This document shows positions 28,378-38,067 of a DNA stretch of 64,000 nucleotides, one piece after another (positions within the stretch are counted from its first letter, which is position 1; the number at the start of each line of letters is the position of its first letter). The position numbers and the translations under genes were made by a program. The notes under the pieces are model-generated. The model did not search any database. It was given only the letters and a program-made list of their open reading frames with translations, and was not told the DNA's origin. This DNA comes from Rubripirellula lacrimiformis (lineage in GTDB: Bacteria > Planctomycetota > Planctomycetia > Pirellulales > Pirellulaceae): NCBI RefSeq assembly GCF_007741535.1, contig NZ_CP036525.1, forward strand, positions 7,626,001-7,690,000. Reading direction: 5' to 3'.

Positions 28378-31300
28378 ATGACGACGTCCCCCATGACAAC
28401 CAATCCTGCGATTCATCGCCTGCTGTACTGTCTGTTTCTTTTGATTCCGGCGGTTGCTTCGGCAGAAGCCCCCTACGAATCGATGTTCAACGGAGACAAC
28501 CTATCCGGATGGGCCGGCAATGACGGGTTCTGGTCGGTGAAGGACGGCGTGATTGTTGGCCAAACCACGAAAGAGAATCCTACCGAAGGCAACACATTCT
28601 TGGTGTGGCAAGGCGGCCAAGTCGGCGACTTTGTGTTCAAGACCCAGGTCCGATTCGAAGGGAACAACACCGGTGTCCAATACCGCAGCGAGTTGATTGA
28701 TCCCGAAAAGTTCGTTGTGAAAGGGTACCAAGCCGACCTGCACGAATCGCCCGAATTCTTCGGGATGCTGTATGCCGAAAAATGGCGAGGGATCGTTGCC
28801 AAACGATTCCAACGAGTTGTCGTGGGCGCCGACGGCAAGCCAAACGTTGTCGGGCAGGTGGGCGATCGAGACCAACCATTGGTGGACTCGCAGTGGAACG
28901 AGTTGACAATCGTCGCGGTCGGCAACCGCCAAATCCATCAGGTCAACGGGATCACGACGATGGATTTGACGGACGACCATCCCGAAGCGCGTCGCGAGGG
29001 GATCTTGGCATTGCAACTGCATGCCGGTGCCCCCATGAAAGTCGAATTCAAAGATATCCGGATTCGTCACTTAGCGAACGAAGACGCTAGGACAACCATC
29101 AACGCGGCGATCCAGAATCAAAAGAAAGCGCCTGCCAAAGCCACCCGCCCCAAAGTTGGCAAGACCAAAGCCAAAGCGGAATCGGCACTGGATTGGGTGT
29201 CGGAGGCTCCATCTGCCCATTGGATTTGGCGTCAAGACCAACCCACGGCGAACGACCCCATCTACCTTCGTCACCAATTCAAGATCGGTGATTCCAATGA
29301 ATCCCCATCCGTGAAATCGGCTCGGCTGTATTTCACATGCGATAACGGAGCCTCGGTTTGGATCAACGGAAAATCAGCGGGGCGGTGCAGCGACTGGATG
29401 TATCCGGTGACCATGCTGGACGCCGAAAAACTGCTTCAGGAAGGTGAGAACCAAATTGCGGTCAAAGCAGCCAACCGTGGCGGCACCGCTGCATTCGTGC
29501 TGAAGCTTGAAATCGAGACCACCGATGGCAAGAAACACCAGATCGTCAGCACGCCGAACTGGAAACTATCAGACCGTGAAACCGACGGTTGGCAACAATC
29601 CAGTTTCAACGATTCCGACTGGAATCTGGCGGTCATTGACAAGGGTAAGTTTGACGTTGGCCCTTGGAACAAACCCGGCATCACGTCGCCGGATGCTGGA
29701 CGCGGCAAAGGCAAGGTCGATTCGCTGAGCGTGGACACGATCAAAGTCGCTGATGGGTTCAAAGTGGAACTGGTCTACCGGGTGCCCAAGTCGGAACAAG
29801 GAAGTTGGGTGTCGCTGACCACCGATGACCAAGGCCGATTTTATGCCAGCGATCAAGGCGACGCGGGTCTGTATCGATTGACCGTGACCGACGCAAAGCA
29901 GACCGCCGCGGACGCCAAACCAAACGTCAAAGTAGAAAAGATGCCAGTCAACGTTTCCGGTGCCCAGGGAATGGTGTGGCACGATGGTGCGTTGTACTTC
30001 AATCGCGCCAGCACGCCGCTGTACCGATTGACCGATTCCACGGGTGATGGATTGTTGGACCATGCCGACGAACTAACGGGATCCCAAGGCGGTGGCGAAC
30101 ACGGTAACCATGCGGTGATCGCGTACGGTGACGGAAAGCACCTGTACGTCGATGCCGGCAACCACACGAACCTTCCGGATGCATCCCAAATCTCCGGATC
30201 GCGGGTACCGACTTGGGACGAAGACCTGTTGCTGCCACGCGAATGGGACGCCAACGGACACGCCCGCGGCCGGCTGGCCCCGGGTGGGTGGATCACGAAG
30301 TTCGATCCCGAAACCAAAACACACGAAGTCGTTTCCATCGGCTATCGCAACCAATACGACATCACGCTGAACCGTGCGGGCGATCTGTTCACCTACGACG
30401 CGGACATGGAATGGGACCTGGGATCACCTTGGTATCGTCCCACGCGAATCAATCATGCCGTCAGCGGTTCGGATTACGGTTGGCGCAGCGGTTCGGGCAA
30501 ATGGCCAGAGTACTACGAGGACAGTCTTCCCGCGGTACTGAACATCGGTCCGGGCAGCCCGACGGGCGTGGTCAGTGGCCAGGGGACAAAGTTCCCGGCA
30601 AAGTACCAAGACGCGATCTTCGCACTCGATTGGACCTTTGGCACCATCTACACAATCCACCTGACGCCGGACGGTGCAGGTTGGCGTGGACAGCAAGAAA
30701 CGATTTGTCACGGATCGCCGCTGCCAGTCACCGACGCGATTGTCGGGCACGACGGAAATCTGTATTTCACGACCGGCGGTCGTGGCACGGATTCGGCTCT
30801 GTTTCGCATCATCTACGTTGGCGATGAATCAACCCAGCCCGTTGCTGGCGAACTGGCTGGCGAAGACGCTAGACAGCTTCGTCGTCGACTGGAAAAGTTC
30901 CATGGCCACGAAGATGCCAGTGCGGTCGCTGCCGCATGGCCGCACCTGTCCAGCAGTGATCGTTGGCTGCGACACGCAGCACGCATCGCGATTGAATCTC
31001 AACCGGTTGAACAATGGGCCGAACGAGTCAGCACGGAACCGAACCGCCAGGCTCGCATCACCGCCACCGTGGCATTGGCTCGCAGCGGGAACCCATCGCA
31101 TCAGGCAGCTCTGTTGGCGGCACTTCTAGACTTGGACCTAGCCGAACTGGACGACGCTCAGCTACTCGGTTTGCTTCGCGCTTATGCACTCACCTTCATT
31201 CGCTTGGGCGAACCCAACGCGGGCCAACGCGAACAGGTGATCGCAGCGCTCGATGCCCATTTCCCGCACGCCAACAAAGACGTGAACACGGAACTGATCC

Positions 31301-32229
31301 GAGTGCTGGTGTACCTGAACGCCCCGGGCGTGATCGAAAAGACCATCCAATTGATGGCTGACGCCGATTCGGCACCGCCTGCATGGGCCGCAAACATTGA
31401 TTTCACGAGCAACCCACGGTATGGATCAGGCATCCAAAAGATGTTGGCCAACCAACCGCCGTCGCACGAGATCAACTACGCGTTCATGCTTCGCAATCTG
31501 CGTGATGGCTGGACCATGGATCAGCTTCGCAGCTACATCCAGTTCATCAACAAGGCCGCCGAATTCAGTGGCGGCAATAGCTACGGGAAATTCCTGGCGA
31601 ACCTGCGAGACGAAGTGCTGGGGATTCTGAACAACGACCAACGGGCTCAACTGGCAGACATCAGCGGCGAAGACTTCAACCCCGTTCCCGATTTCAAGAT
31701 CACCGCGCCCCAGGGACCGGGAAAGAAATGGACTCAGGCCGACGCCAGTCAACACATCGGATCCAAGCAACTGCGGGCAGCCGATTTCCAGAGCGGACGA
31801 AATCTGTTCCACGCCGCCCAGTGTGCCAGCTGTCACCGATTCGATGGTTTGGGCGGCGACGTCGGCCCCGACCTGACGACGGTGAAGAACAAGTTCGACG
31901 CCAACTACCTGTTGGAATCGATCATCCAGCCCAGCAAGGTGATCAGCGATCAATACAGTTCCAAAGCGGTGCTGCTGGCCGACGGCCGGCTGCTAACCGG
32001 ATTGGTCATCGACAACGGCGACACGCTGGATATCTATCCACCGGCCAAGACCAGCGAAGAACTGAAACCGATCACCGTTGATGCCGACGACATCGAACTG
32101 ATCCGCGAGTCGCCGATTTCGCAGATGCCACAGGAAATGCTGGATACGCTTAGCGGAAACGAAGTACGCGACTTGATCGCCTATCTGCTATCCGGCGGAG
32201 ATCCCGCCGCCAAGGTTTATGGCAAATGA
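28378..32229 (+). CDS. Giant secreted DUF1080 / beta-propeller / Pirellula-type cytochrome c protein
   Basis: A 1283-residue protein with a signal peptide (LLYCLFLLIPAVASA). Order: DUF1080 domain (about 30-235: YESMFNGDNLSGWAG, GVQYRSELID), a Lys/Ala-rich linker, a galactose-binding-like domain (VWINGKSAGR, about 290-450), a glucose/sorbosone-dehydrogenase-like propeller (about 460-840: GLYRLTVTD, GYRNQYDITLNRAGDLFTYDADMEWDLG), helical HEAT-like repeats, and a C-terminal heme domain with CASCH (about 1151) and VGPDLTTV, the Pirellula/Verrucomicrobium-type heme family. It may oxidise or bind a glycan and pass electrons outward. It lies 86 bp after the rhamnosidase, so it may be part of that locus. 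Confidence 0.8.
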   Translation: MTTSPMTTNPAIHRLLYCLFLLIPAVASAEAPYESMFNGDNLSGWAGNDGFWSVKDGVIVGQTTKENPTEGNTFLVWQGGQVGDFVFKTQVRFEGNNTGVQYRSELIDPEKFVVKGYQADLHESPEFFGMLYAEKWRGIVAKRFQRVVVGADGKPNVVGQVGDRDQPLVDSQWNELTIVAVGNRQIHQVNGITTMDLTDDHPEARREGILALQLHAGAPMKVEFKDIRIRHLANEDARTTINAAIQNQKKAPAKATRPKVGKTKAKAESALDWVSEAPSAHWIWRQDQPTANDPIYLRHQFKIGDSNESPSVKSARLYFTCDNGASVWINGKSAGRCSDWMYPVTMLDAEKLLQEGENQIAVKAANRGGTAAFVLKLEIETTDGKKHQIVSTPNWKLSDRETDGWQQSSFNDSDWNLAVIDKGKFDVGPWNKPGITSPDAGRGKGKVDSLSVDTIKVADGFKVELVYRVPKSEQGSWVSLTTDDQGRFYASDQGDAGLYRLTVTDAKQTAADAKPNVKVEKMPVNVSGAQGMVWHDGALYFNRASTPLYRLTDSTGDGLLDHADELTGSQGGGEHGNHAVIAYGDGKHLYVDAGNHTNLPDASQISGSRVPTWDEDLLLPREWDANGHARGRLAPGGWITKFDPETKTHEVVSIGYRNQYDITLNRAGDLFTYDADMEWDLGSPWYRPTRINHAVSGSDYGWRSGSGKWPEYYEDSLPAVLNIGPGSPTGVVSGQGTKFPAKYQDAIFALDWTFGTIYTIHLTPDGAGWRGQQETICHGSPLPVTDAIVGHDGNLYFTTGGRGTDSALFRIIYVGDESTQPVAGELAGEDARQLRRRLEKFHGHEDASAVAAAWPHLSSSDRWLRHAARIAIESQPVEQWAERVSTEPNRQARITATVALARSGNPSHQAALLAALLDLDLAELDDAQLLGLLRAYALTFIRLGEPNAGQREQVIAALDAHFPHANKDVNTELIRVLVYLNAPGVIEKTIQLMADADSAPPAWAANIDFTSNPRYGSGIQKMLANQPPSHEINYAFMLRNLRDGWTMDQLRSYIQFINKAAEFSGGNSYGKFLANLRDEVLGILNNDQRAQLADISGEDFNPVPDFKITAPQGPGKKWTQADASQHIGSKQLRAADFQSGRNLFHAAQCASCHRFDGLGGDVGPDLTTVKNKFDANYLLESIIQPSKVISDQYSSKAVLLADGRLLTGLVIDNGDTLDIYPPAKTSEELKPITVDADDIELIRESPISQMPQEMLDTLSGNEVRDLIAYLLSGGDPAAKVYGK

Positions 32230-32257
32230 GCCTCGCGGTGATCAGCCAGTCCGTCCG

Positions 32258-33736
32258 TCAAGCGATGATTTCCTTGACAACACGACTGGGTTCGACCCCG
32301 GTTAGTTTTTGATCAAGGCCTTGGAACGGAAAGGTCAGCTGCCGGTGGTCCACACCCAATTGGTGCAACATCGTTGCATGCAGATCGCGTACATGGACCG
32401 GATCGGAAACCACGTTGTAGCTGAATTCATCGGTCGTGCCGTAACGCATGCCGCCTTTGATTCCGCCACCGGCAAGCAACGCCGTAAAACAGCGTGGGTG
32501 ATGGTCGCGTCCATAGGTTTCGGCGTCCAGTTTGCCCTGGCAGTAGACCGTCCGCCCGAACTCACCGGCAAACACCACCAACGTGTCCTCCAGCAGGCCA
32601 CGCTGTTCTAGATCGCGAAGCAAACCCGCCGTCGGCTGGTCCACATCCTGGCACTGGCCTCGCAAGTTTTCGGGCAACCGCGAGTGGTGATCCCAGCCGC
32701 GGTGGAACAACTGGATGAAGCGAACATCGCGTTCGGCCATCCGCCGCGCCAGCAGACAATTCCGAGCGTAGGATCCTGGCTGGGTGACCTCTGGACCGTA
32801 CAGGTCCAACGTTTCCTGGGACTCGTCCGCGATGTCCGTCAATTCGGGCACCGACGTTTGCATGCGAAAAGCCATCTCTTGCTGGGCGATCGTGGTTTCG
32901 ATCTCCGGATCACCAATTTCGGCAAAGTGTTTCTGATTGAACTGGTCCAACGAATCCAGCATTCGCCGACGAACCCCCGCATCCACTCCGGTTGGATTGG
33001 ACAGGAACAAGACCGGATCGCCCGAGGTCTGAAAACTAGTCCCTTGATGTTTCGATGGCAGGAACCCGCTTCCCCAAAGACGCGAATACAGTGCTTGCAC
33101 ATTGACTTTTCCGCTCCAATGAGCCGATGGCATGACCACATAGTCCGGCAGGTCTTTGTTCAACGTGCCCAGTCCATAGCTGAGCCATGCGCCCATGCTG
33201 GGTTTGCCCGGGATCTCCGACCCGGTACAGAACGAAGTCTTTCCCGGATCGTGGTTGATCGCGTCGGTGTTCATCGAATCAATGAAGCACAGCTTGTCGA
33301 CCTGAGTGGACATTTGGGGCAACAACTCGCTCATCCATAGCCCACTCTGTCCCTTCTGTTCAAACTTGAACGGGCTCGGCATCACCAATTGTTCTTTGCC
33401 ACGAGTCATCGCGGTGACGCGTTGCCCCATGCTGACCGACGGTGGCAGCGCTTGGTTAAAATGCTTTTGAAGATCGGGTTTGTAATCAAACAGGTCAAGC
33501 TGGCTGGGTGCACCGGCCATGAACAGAAAAATGACACGTTTCGCTTTCGGTGGAACGTGGCATCCAGGCGGCAGATCATCCGTGGTGCCGTGGGCCGATC
33601 CCGCTGGGGACGCAGATGCGATCCGCGGTCCGGTCACCAACGATGCCATCGCGGCCGTCCCCAACCCCATTCCACTATTGGCTAGGAACCGACGACGATT
33701 CACCAGCGTTTCGTACGCATTCAAAGGATGGACCAT
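32258..33736 (-). CDS. DUF1501 Tat-exported sulfatase-like protein
   Basis: About 492 residues from the ATG at 33736. A twin-arginine signal (VNRRRFLANSG, then GMGLGTAAMASLV) marks Tat export of a folded protein. The body matches DUF1501: KRVIFLFMAGAPSQLDLFDYKP, GEFGRTVYCQGKLD, GRDHHPRCFTALLAGGGIKGG. The family has an alkaline-phosphatase/sulfatase fold but an unproven reaction. Its ATG is one base after the stop of the PSD1 cytochrome gene, so the two are almost certainly co-translated. This gene pair is very common in planctomycetes. Confidence 0.85.
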   Translation of the reverse strand: MVHPLNAYETLVNRRRFLANSGMGLGTAAMASLVTGPRIASASPAGSAHGTTDDLPPGCHVPPKAKRVIFLFMAGAPSQLDLFDYKPDLQKHFNQALPPSVSMGQRVTAMTRGKEQLVMPSPFKFEQKGQSGLWMSELLPQMSTQVDKLCFIDSMNTDAINHDPGKTSFCTGSEIPGKPSMGAWLSYGLGTLNKDLPDYVVMPSAHWSGKVNVQALYSRLWGSGFLPSKHQGTSFQTSGDPVLFLSNPTGVDAGVRRRMLDSLDQFNQKHFAEIGDPEIETTIAQQEMAFRMQTSVPELTDIADESQETLDLYGPEVTQPGSYARNCLLARRMAERDVRFIQLFHRGWDHHSRLPENLRGQCQDVDQPTAGLLRDLEQRGLLEDTLVVFAGEFGRTVYCQGKLDAETYGRDHHPRCFTALLAGGGIKGGMRYGTTDEFSYNVVSDPVHVRDLHATMLHQLGVDHRQLTFPFQGLDQKLTGVEPSRVVKEIIA

Positions 33737-33737
33737 T

Positions 33738-36212
33738 CTAGTTTTTCGTCTTCGTGATATCGAGGTTGTAGAGCGTACTGCACAGAACCGTCCAAGCGGC
33801 AAGTTCCGTCTTTTCCTGCTGGGAATCCAACGTCAAATCGCGACACAGATCGTTGGCCATGCCGGGATCCTGCTGATAGCGGATCACGAGATCATCCAAT
33901 AGCGAATTTGCGATTTTCTGTTCGTCCGCATCAGGCAATTTTCCGGTCACCGTTTCCCATGCGAACCGCAACCGCTGATCGACGGGCTGTGCCAGAACCG
34001 ATTGCGCCAAGCGACGTGACGCCATCAAGTATTCGCTTTCATTCAGCAACAACAGTGCCTGCGATGGAGTGTTGGTCCGTTCGCGTCGTGCGATACAAGC
34101 GTCGCGAATGGGCGCGTTCAGGATCGTCATCTGGGGCGGCGGCATCGCACGTTTCCAGAACGTATAGACACTGCGTCGGTAGATGGCGTCACCCGAATCC
34201 GGCTTGAACGTTTCCCCGATCATGGAAACCGCTTTCCACAAACCATCGGGCTGGGGTGGCTTCACACTGGGGCCGTGCATTTCGGTCGACAGCGATCCGC
34301 TGGTTGCCAATATCTGGTCGCGGATCATTTCAGCATCCAATCGATAGCGTGACCCGCGTGCAAGCATCCGGTTCTCGGGGTCGGCCTTAAAGACGTCCGG
34401 CGTTGCAGTGGAGGACTGTCGATAGGTTTTCGACATCGCAATCTGTTGAACCAGCGACTTGACGTCCCAGCCCGATTCGACGAACGATACCGCCAATTCG
34501 TCCAGCAAGTCCGGGTGTCTGGGCACATCGCCTTGGTTGCCAAAATCTTCGGCCGTCTTGATCAGGCCGACACCAAAGAACGACTGCCAAAAACGATTGA
34601 CGGCGACGCGAGCGGTCAACGGGTTGTCGGCCGCCACGAACCACTCGGCCAGGTCCATCCGCGATGCGACTTCGGACGACTTCACCAGCGGTGGCAGGAA
34701 TCCGGGAGTGCCCCGCTGGACCACTTCGCCGGGTGCATCGTACTGGCCGCGAACCAACACAAACGTTTCACGCACATCCGGACGTTCCCTCATCACCATC
34801 GCTTTTGGAACGGTCGTTTCGATCGATTTGCGTCGCTTATCCAGATTACGAATCTGTTTCTCGATCTCTGCCGGGCTCTGCGTTTGCTGGTCCGATTGAT
34901 CCGGTGTGGACGATTCCGCCGCGGCTGCCTTTGCGATCCGAAGTTGATCATTCAGTTTGGCGATCTGGTCATCCAATTGCTGCAGGTCAGCATCTTGCTG
35001 GGGCGTCGGGAATCGAGCGTAGGGTTCCTGCAAACCGTCGACGGTCTGACGCGGATTGGTCTCTGGCGCCGAGTCGATATTGTTAAAGAAGGCATACAGA
35101 GAAAAGAAGTCTTTCTGGGTGATGGGATCAAACTTGTGGTCGTGGCACTGGGCACATTGCACCGTCAGTCCCATGAACGCGGTCCCCACAGCGGTCACAC
35201 GGTCCAACACGTTCTTCACGTGGCTTTCTTCGGGAAGCGCGGTCCCCTTGTCGATGATCAGGTGCAATCGATTGAACCCGGACGCGATCAACTGATCCTT
35301 GGTCGGTTCGGGGTACAGGTCGCCAGCGATTTGATAACGCACAAAGTCGTCATAGCTTAGATTCTGGTTGAACGCTGCAATCACCCAGTCACGATACGCC
35401 ACGTGATTGCGATAGAAATCTTTGTGCATCCCGTTGGTGTCCGCGAACCGAACCAAGTCCAACCAATAGCGAGCCATGTGTTCGCCGTACTGAGGCCGGT
35501 CGATCAATTCGGTGACCAGATGTTCCCAGGCGGCTTCGGCGTCTTTCGAATACGCATCAACGAAGCGATGCACCTCATCGCGGGTGGGGGGAAGCCCAGT
35601 CAGGTCGAACGTCACTCGTCGAATCAATGTCCTCGGATCCGCTTCGGGGGCAGGCGAGCGGCCTTCGGATTCAAGTTTGCGGATGACAAATCGATCGATC
35701 GCCTGGTCGCTCCATTGTTCGTCTGCGACCTCCGGCGTCGCTGGTCGGGTTGGCGGCACGAACGCCCAGTAGTCCTCGTAGTCGGATCCCGATTCGATCC
35801 AACGTTGGATCAACTGCTGTTCCTGCTTGGACAACGGTTTCAAATGCGAATCCACGGGCGGCATCCGCAGGGACTCGTCATCGGTGGTGATCCGATTCCA
35901 CAGTTCGCTATCGTCGATCGAACCAGGCTGAATCACGAAACCGATCGCCCCTTCGTCACCGTGTGCTTGGTCCAACCGCAGGCCTGCTTCGCGCGATTCG
36001 GCATCGGGGCCGTGGCAAGCGAAACAGCGTGACGACAGCAACGGACGAATGTCTTGATTGAACGATACATCGACCGTTGCCGATGGCGTTGTTGGATCCT
36101 CGGCCGGCATCGCCACGGCGACTCCCGAACCAATCGTCGCATAAGCGGCCATCCGAAGAACGGGCCAGAGGAAAGTCCGCATCAGGTCCTGTGGGGGTAA
36201 CATTCGCGGCAT
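33738..36212 (-). CDS. Planctomycete cytochrome / DUF1549 / DUF1553 (PSD1) protein
   Basis: An 824-residue protein; AGGA lies six bases before the ATG at 36212. An N-terminal hydrophobic segment (WPVLRMAAYATIGSGVAVAM) exports it. A PSCyt1 heme domain follows (RCFACHGPDAESREAGLRLD), then DUF1549 (RRVTFDLTGLPPT, HMARYWLDLVRFADTNG) with a second CxxCH (VQCAQCHDHKFDPI), a coiled-coil stretch, and DUF1553 (NRFWQSFFGVGLIKTAEDFGNQG, QALLLLNESEY). The two heme sites and the Tat-exported partner next door suggest a periplasmic or surface redox complex. The substrate is unknown, possibly a polysaccharide by association with glycan-degrading loci. Confidence 0.88.
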   Translation of the reverse strand: MPRMLPPQDLMRTFLWPVLRMAAYATIGSGVAVAMPAEDPTTPSATVDVSFNQDIRPLLSSRCFACHGPDAESREAGLRLDQAHGDEGAIGFVIQPGSIDDSELWNRITTDDESLRMPPVDSHLKPLSKQEQQLIQRWIESGSDYEDYWAFVPPTRPATPEVADEQWSDQAIDRFVIRKLESEGRSPAPEADPRTLIRRVTFDLTGLPPTRDEVHRFVDAYSKDAEAAWEHLVTELIDRPQYGEHMARYWLDLVRFADTNGMHKDFYRNHVAYRDWVIAAFNQNLSYDDFVRYQIAGDLYPEPTKDQLIASGFNRLHLIIDKGTALPEESHVKNVLDRVTAVGTAFMGLTVQCAQCHDHKFDPITQKDFFSLYAFFNNIDSAPETNPRQTVDGLQEPYARFPTPQQDADLQQLDDQIAKLNDQLRIAKAAAAESSTPDQSDQQTQSPAEIEKQIRNLDKRRKSIETTVPKAMVMRERPDVRETFVLVRGQYDAPGEVVQRGTPGFLPPLVKSSEVASRMDLAEWFVAADNPLTARVAVNRFWQSFFGVGLIKTAEDFGNQGDVPRHPDLLDELAVSFVESGWDVKSLVQQIAMSKTYRQSSTATPDVFKADPENRMLARGSRYRLDAEMIRDQILATSGSLSTEMHGPSVKPPQPDGLWKAVSMIGETFKPDSGDAIYRRSVYTFWKRAMPPPQMTILNAPIRDACIARRERTNTPSQALLLLNESEYLMASRRLAQSVLAQPVDQRLRFAWETVTGKLPDADEQKIANSLLDDLVIRYQQDPGMANDLCRDLTLDSQQEKTELAAWTVLCSTLYNLDITKTKN

Positions 36213-36518
36213 CTAACATCCTGACCAAAAATCATGTTCAAAAACAGGGTCGCTCGCCCCCGACACAGGGCAAAGCGATGTGGTCGGCGACAGTAAATAC
36301 TTTACATTGAACCGTTGCCAGTGACCAACCATTGCGATTGGGGCAGGACGCTTTAGTGCCGGATTGCCGGATCCATCTGCGGGGATGGGTTGGCGTTTGC
36401 GCGAATCCCATTGGATCGTCAGTTTCCCCCACGATTCCTGCAATGAAATGACGCAGTCGTGGGATTCGGATGCAGGCTGTGCGCCGCTGTGGAATACCAA
36501 CCTAGGAATAACCGAACA
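36213..36518. promoter_or_regulatory. Divergent region with GTGGGATTCG-type inverted repeat
   Basis: A 306-bp gap between divergent genes (PSD1 cytochrome and sulfatase). CGAATCCCA at 36402-36410 is the exact reverse complement of TGGGATTCG at 36460-36468, and CCCACGA (36428-36434) pairs with TCGTGGG (36457-36463). The same boxes bound the hairpins of the repeats at 441-569 and 39567-39697. This may be a decayed third copy. Promoters for both genes should lie here; none was recognised with confidence. Confidence 0.45.
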
Positions 36519-37916
36519 ATGATCCGTTTGAAACTTTGCAGCAATCTTGGACTGATCGCATGTTGGATCGGCCTCGCCGTGCACGTGAAAGCCGAGCAAA
36601 CGCAGCGTCCACCGGACATCGTCGTCTATTTGGCCGACGACCTTTCTGCCGCCGATCTATCCATCCACGGCGGGACTAACATCCAGACCCCAGCGATCGA
36701 TCGGCTGGCTGCCGATGGGATGATCTTCAACCGGGCGTTTGTCGCCAGCCCCTCTTGTGCCCCCAGTCGCGCGGCGTTGCTGACCGGATTGATGCCCGCT
36801 CGCAATGGAGCCGAAGAAAACCATAGCTACCCCGATGATTCGATCTTTCGCCTGCCAACCATCCTGAATCAGATCGGGTACCAGACCGCGGCGTTCGGCA
36901 AAGTGGCTCACCAGCGAAGCGCCCCGGACTATCACTTCGAAACTCATGACTCGAAAAAGGAGATTCCCGAACTCCGAAAGAGCGTCAAGAAGTTCTTGGA
37001 AAACCGCACCGACCAGCGACCATTGGCCCTGTTTGTCGGCGTCTCTGATCCACACGTGCCGTGGCCCATCCAGACCACGGTCGATGCAAATGCGATGACG
37101 GTTCCGCCGCGTCTATTGGATACTCCGCGTACGCGATTCCAACGGGCGCGGTACCTGCAGGAAGTCAAAGACCTGGACGCCTACCTGGGCGACCTTCGTC
37201 AGTTGACGGACAAACACATGTCCAAAGACAAACTGTTCGTGTTCAGCAGCGACCACGGTGCCCAGTTTCCCTTTGGCAAGTGGACGCTCTATGACGAAGG
37301 AATCCATGTTCCGTTGATCGTCGCGTGGGAAGGAAAGATCCAAGCCGGCACCCGAACCAACGCGATGGTCAGCTGGGTCGATATTTTGCCGACGTTGATC
37401 GAGATAGGCGGCGGGCGTGTCCCTGAAAACCTGGACGGACGGTCCTTTGCCGCGGTGCTTCGAGGCGAAACCGATTCGCATCGCGAACGCATCTTCACCA
37501 CTCACAGCGGCGACCGAATGATGAACGTCTTTCTAAGCCGTTCGATCCGCACCGATCGCTATAAGTTAATCTACAACCCGCACCTCGAATTCGCATTCAC
37601 GACCCACATTGATTTGTTGCTGCGAGAAACATCGGGGGACTATTTCAAGCAATGGACCGAACTGGCCAAATCGGACAAGCACGCCGCAGAAGTCGTCGCC
37701 AGCTACTATGGCCGGCCAAAGTACGAACTATTCGATTTGCAATCGGATCCGAACGAGCAAACGAATCTGGCCGGACAACCCAACCTAGGCTCAACCGAAT
37801 CGGAACTGCAGTCGCAGCTGAATGATTGGATGCAGCAGCAAGGCGATCAATTTACCGTTTTTCACGATCCGTTGATGCTGGATGCACCGGAAACCTGGGT
37901 CCCGCGAAAACCGTAG
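36519..37916 (+). CDS. S1-family sulfatase (iduronate-2-sulfatase-like)
   Basis: A 465-residue protein from the ATG at 36519 (AGGAA about ten bases upstream). Signal peptide MIRLKLCSNLGLIACWIGLA, then PDIVVYLADDLSAADLSI with the metal-binding DD. Canonical formylglycine motif CAPSR (Cys80) with AALLTG. Later VFSSDHGAQFPFGKWTLYDEGIHVPLIV supplies the D-H metal pair and Lys. The C-terminal subdomain ends with LFDLQSDPNEQTNL. The length and DHG pattern fit IDS/heparan-sulfatase-like members. It should act on a sulfated polysaccharide outside the cytoplasm. It is followed by palindromes and a second sulfatase gene. Confidence 0.88.
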   Translation: MIRLKLCSNLGLIACWIGLAVHVKAEQTQRPPDIVVYLADDLSAADLSIHGGTNIQTPAIDRLAADGMIFNRAFVASPSCAPSRAALLTGLMPARNGAEENHSYPDDSIFRLPTILNQIGYQTAAFGKVAHQRSAPDYHFETHDSKKEIPELRKSVKKFLENRTDQRPLALFVGVSDPHVPWPIQTTVDANAMTVPPRLLDTPRTRFQRARYLQEVKDLDAYLGDLRQLTDKHMSKDKLFVFSSDHGAQFPFGKWTLYDEGIHVPLIVAWEGKIQAGTRTNAMVSWVDILPTLIEIGGGRVPENLDGRSFAAVLRGETDSHRERIFTTHSGDRMMNVFLSRSIRTDRYKLIYNPHLEFAFTTHIDLLLRETSGDYFKQWTELAKSDKHAAEVVASYYGRPKYELFDLQSDPNEQTNLAGQPNLGSTESELQSQLNDWMQQQGDQFTVFHDPLMLDAPETWVPRKP

Positions 37917-37959
37917 CGGAAGTCGTCAACGGCTTGTCGATCCCGTTAGCCGTCTAGGC

Positions 37960-37997
37960 GCTAGCCTCGGTTCCGTCGCCAAGGAACCGGGGCTAGC
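37960..37997. repeat. Palindromic element (GCTAGCC...GGCTAGC)
   Basis: The 15 bp at 37960-37974 pair with 37983-37997 with a single mismatch around an 8-base loop. It lies 44 bp after the sulfatase stop. It may act as a terminator or belong to a REP-like family; there is no T-tract. Confidence 0.65.
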
Positions 37998-38013
37998 GGG
38001 CTGTTGATTTAGT

Positions 38014-38067
38014 AACCCGCTGCGCGAGCGAGGGATTCGACGTGATCCCTCGCTCACGCAGCGGGTT
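38014..38067. repeat. Long palindrome (AACCCGCTG...CAGCGGGTT)
   Basis: The 23 bp at 38014-38036 pair with 38045-38067 with one mismatch and an 8-base loop. The stem is GC-rich and would be very stable in RNA. It lies directly after the palindrome at 37960-37997, between two co-oriented sulfatase genes. On DNA it could be a REP-type element; on RNA it would separate the two genes' transcripts. Confidence 0.75.

Noticed and set aside
34446-35360. 304-codon plus-strand open frame inside the PSD1 cytochrome gene
   Set aside because: Antisense shadow; the minus-strand protein has two heme motifs and conserved domains throughout this stretch.
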